A stretch of DNA of 34,774 bases from Pseudonocardia nigra (GTDB taxonomy: Bacteria > Actinomycetota > Actinomycetes > Mycobacteriales > Pseudonocardiaceae). The position numbers were made by a program, and so were the translations under genes. Where the stretch lies: assembly GCF_019396355.1 (NCBI RefSeq), contig NZ_JAHKRK010000062.1, positions 1 through 34,774 of the forward strand, given 5' to 3'. The first letter of the stretch is position 1. Every line of letters begins with the position of its first letter. Positions 33,045 through 34,774 of this stretch are shown here, in pieces. The notes under the pieces are model-generated. The model did not search any database and was not told the origin of the DNA. It was given only the letters and a program-made list of their open reading frames with translations.

Positions 33045-33161
33045 GGCGATGATGGATGGGAGGTTAGGAACGGCCACGTTGCCTTGACGTTGCACGCGCA
33101 ATCGCCCGATGTTGCTGCATCCGGAGCACTGGGCGATGATGTGCGCGTCCTGGGGCGATGA
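33045..33161. promoter_or_regulatory. divergent control region with repeated GGCGATGA
   Basis: GGCGATGA occurs at 33045, 33132 and 33154, with an inverted ATCGCC at 33101, all within about 120 bp between the response regulator (start 33024) and the GAF regulator (start about 33179). This is a plausible shared operator for one of the two regulators. If the GAF gene starts at ATG 33158 instead, the last copy overlaps its start codon. Confidence 0.35.
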
Positions 33162-33178
33162 CGCTCGGAGCGCAGAAA

Positions 33179-34654
33179 ATGACGCATGGTGCACACGACC
33201 CGGTCGAGCACGCCCGTCTGCTGCACCAGGTGTTCGACGCCGTGTTCGCCGGCGACGCCACCCCGGCCCCGCCCCGATCGCTCGTGTCCGAGTCGTGGCA
33301 GCGGAGCCTCGCGGCGGACGTCGACCCCGAGCAGCGGACGCCGCCGGTGGTCTTCCGCGACGCGGAGCTGCCCGACCTGCGCGACGCCCACCCGCTCAAC
33401 GAGGTGCTGCCGCTGCTGCGCAGCACGTTGGTGAGCATTGCCGACGAGGCGATGCACGTCATGCTCGTCACCGACGCCGACGGCACGATCCTGTGGCGGG
33501 AGGGTGCCGCCAAACTGCTGCACCCGGCCGACGAGGTCGGCCTCATCCCGGGCACCCGGTGGACCGAGGACGCAATCGGCACCAACGCGATGGGCACCAC
33601 GCTCGCCGTCGACGCGCCGGTGACGATCCACTCGGCGGAGCACCTCGTCCGCACCTACCACGCCTGGACGTGCGCCGCCGCGCCCGTCCACGACCCGGAC
33701 ACCGGCGCGATCCTCGGCGCCATCGACATCAGCGGTCCGCTGCACACCGTGCACCCGGCGATGAAGCAGCTCGTGACGGCCACCGCGCAACTCGCCGAGA
33801 ACCAGCTGCGCGTGCGCCTCGCCATCGCCGACGAGCGGCTGCGGGTGCGCAACATGCCGCACCTGGCGAGTCTCCGCGGCAAGGCGGGCGCGCTGGTCAC
33901 GTCCACCGGGCGGATCATCGCGGGCGAACCGTACGGCGGCTGGCCCGACCGCATCACGCTGTCGCCCGACGTCGACCGGATCCGTCTCGGCGACGGCCGC
34001 GAGATGCTCGTCGAGCCGCTCGCGGAGGGCTACCTGCTGCGCACCCCGCGCTCGGCGGCCAAGGCGCCCGCGCGCCGCGCCCTCTCGCTGCGCTTCATGG
34101 GCGAAGCCACACCGCTGGTGCTGCTCAACGGCAAGCGGATCCCGGTGACTCTCCGGCCCGCCGAGCTGCTCACCGCGCTCGCCCTGCACCCGGAGGGACT
34201 CACCGCCGAGCGGCTGGCGCTGCTGCTCTACGGCGACGACGGCAACCCCACGACGGTGCGCGGTGAGGTGCTGCGGCTGCGCGGGCTCATCGGAGCCGAC
34301 GTGCTGCGCACCCGGCCCTACCGGCTCGACGCCACGGTCGACGCCGACTTCGACGCCGTCCGCCGGGCCCTGCGCGCCGGACGGCCCGAGGAGGCGCTGC
34401 GCGCGTCGGCCGGGCCGCTGCTGCCGCGGTCGGACGCCCCGGAGATCCGGGAGCTGCGTGACGAGCTGGACGCCGGACTCCGCCGGGCCGTCCTCGATGC
34501 CGACGACGCGGACCTGCTCGCGGCGTTCGCGGCCCACCCGCTCGGCCGCGGTGACCTCGAGGTGCTCGACCGGCTGCTGGCCCGGCTGTCGTCCGCCGAC
34601 CCGCGCCGCCCGGAGCTGGCCGCGCGGCAGGCGAAGCTGCTGGCCGAGGTCTGA
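33179..34654 (+). CDS. GAF-domain transcriptional regulator (AcoR-like sensor, non-AAA C-terminus)
   Basis: A 491-residue regulator. Residues about 10-60 include VSESWQRSLAADVDPE, the N-terminal signature of AcoR-type acetoin/aldehyde regulators. A GAF domain follows (about 75-205: DADGTILWREGAAKLL, GTRWTEDAIGTNAMGTTLAV, DISGPLHTVHPAMKQLV). Unlike AcoR there is no AAA+ domain; instead a C-terminal winged-helix-like segment appears (NGKRIPVTLRPAELLTALAL, LTAERLALLLYGDDGNPTTV, GEVLRLRGLIG) followed by a helical tail. In actinomycetes such proteins often sit near aldehyde dehydrogenase genes; none is in view. ATG 33179 has GGAG upstream; ATG 33158 would add seven residues. Confidence 0.85.
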   Translation: MTHGAHDPVEHARLLHQVFDAVFAGDATPAPPRSLVSESWQRSLAADVDPEQRTPPVVFRDAELPDLRDAHPLNEVLPLLRSTLVSIADEAMHVMLVTDADGTILWREGAAKLLHPADEVGLIPGTRWTEDAIGTNAMGTTLAVDAPVTIHSAEHLVRTYHAWTCAAAPVHDPDTGAILGAIDISGPLHTVHPAMKQLVTATAQLAENQLRVRLAIADERLRVRNMPHLASLRGKAGALVTSTGRIIAGEPYGGWPDRITLSPDVDRIRLGDGREMLVEPLAEGYLLRTPRSAAKAPARRALSLRFMGEATPLVLLNGKRIPVTLRPAELLTALALHPEGLTAERLALLLYGDDGNPTTVRGEVLRLRGLIGADVLRTRPYRLDATVDADFDAVRRALRAGRPEEALRASAGPLLPRSDAPEIRELRDELDAGLRRAVLDADDADLLAAFAAHPLGRGDLEVLDRLLARLSSADPRRPELAARQAKLLAEV

Positions 34655-34679
34655 CCGACCCGGCCCGCCCGGAGGAGAC

Positions 34680-34774
34680 CGGGCGACCCGAGTGTCGATC
34701 CGGGCGACTCGCCCGCAGAAATCGGGCGACTGGCGTGTTCTTTCCGGGCGACTCGCGGAACTCCCCGCGAGTCG
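34680..34774. repeat. 22-bp tandem repeat element with terminal hairpin
   Basis: CGGGCGAC recurs at 34680, 34701, 34723 and 34745 (spacing 21, 22, 22), each followed by a short variable part. The last copy runs into CGACTCGCGG (34749-34758) and its perfect complement CCGCGAGTCG (34765-34774), a 10-bp hairpin cut by the window edge. It starts 25 bp after the GAF regulator stop. Confidence 0.7.

Overview
This 34.8 kb window is chromosomal DNA from a high-GC actinomycete, most likely of the family Pseudonocardiaceae. The evidence is very high GC at third codon positions, many GTG starts, a Scr1/DUF5753 regulator with a DUF397 partner, a 578-residue ChoD-type oxidoreductase, a Tat-exported PhoX phosphatase and a phosphofructokinase with the pyrophosphate-type residues known from Amycolatopsis. 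Assignment below family level is a guess. I see no tRNA, rRNA, CRISPR array, prophage or intact insertion sequence.

Layout. (1) 1-5.8 kb: a RibD-type reductase divergent from a large ATPase-LuxR regulator, then a methyltransferase, a small GlsB/YeaQ membrane protein and an acetyl xylan esterase. (2) 5.8-9.7 kb: a decayed ActP-type symporter, then an accessory patch with a Scr1-type regulator, a DUF397 protein, a 12-bp repeat array and a small Cys-rich protein. (3) 9.7-12.9 kb: a cholesterol-oxidase-like GMC enzyme, an orphan segment with a strong hairpin, a broken YheO/DauR-type regulator and a Mut7-C protein. (4) 13.0-16.3 kb: a tight minus-strand operon rnz - MEDS/STAS - MEDS/ATPase - thpR, followed by the first 40 or so codons of an ECF sigma factor. 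(5) 16.4-21.3 kb: a substrate-binding protein split by an in-frame TGA, a DUF1772 membrane protein, a frameshifted NmrA-type reductase divergent from an AraC regulator, and a two-domain VOC protein. (6) 21.4-24.2 kb: two paralogous exported zinc-hydrolase-like proteins behind near-identical RNA leaders, then a DUF305 protein and a long palindrome. (7) 24.2-34.8 kb: PhoX, a lone ClpP, a TAP-like lipoprotein hydrolase, a Ca2+/cation exchanger, a phosphofructokinase, a DedA gene with an in-frame TAG, an orphan response regulator divergent from a GAF-domain regulator, and a tandem-repeat element at the window edge.

Themes. The best leads for something less described are the MEDS/STAS/ATPase pair fused into an operon with two RNA-end enzymes and a truncated sigma factor; the duplicated leader RNA plus cell-wall protein module, which may be a c-di-AMP riboswitch; and several repeat or palindrome elements. 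The window also holds an unusual number of disrupted genes: five broken full-length genes plus one fragment. This points either to real gene decay or to assembly error, which raw reads would decide.
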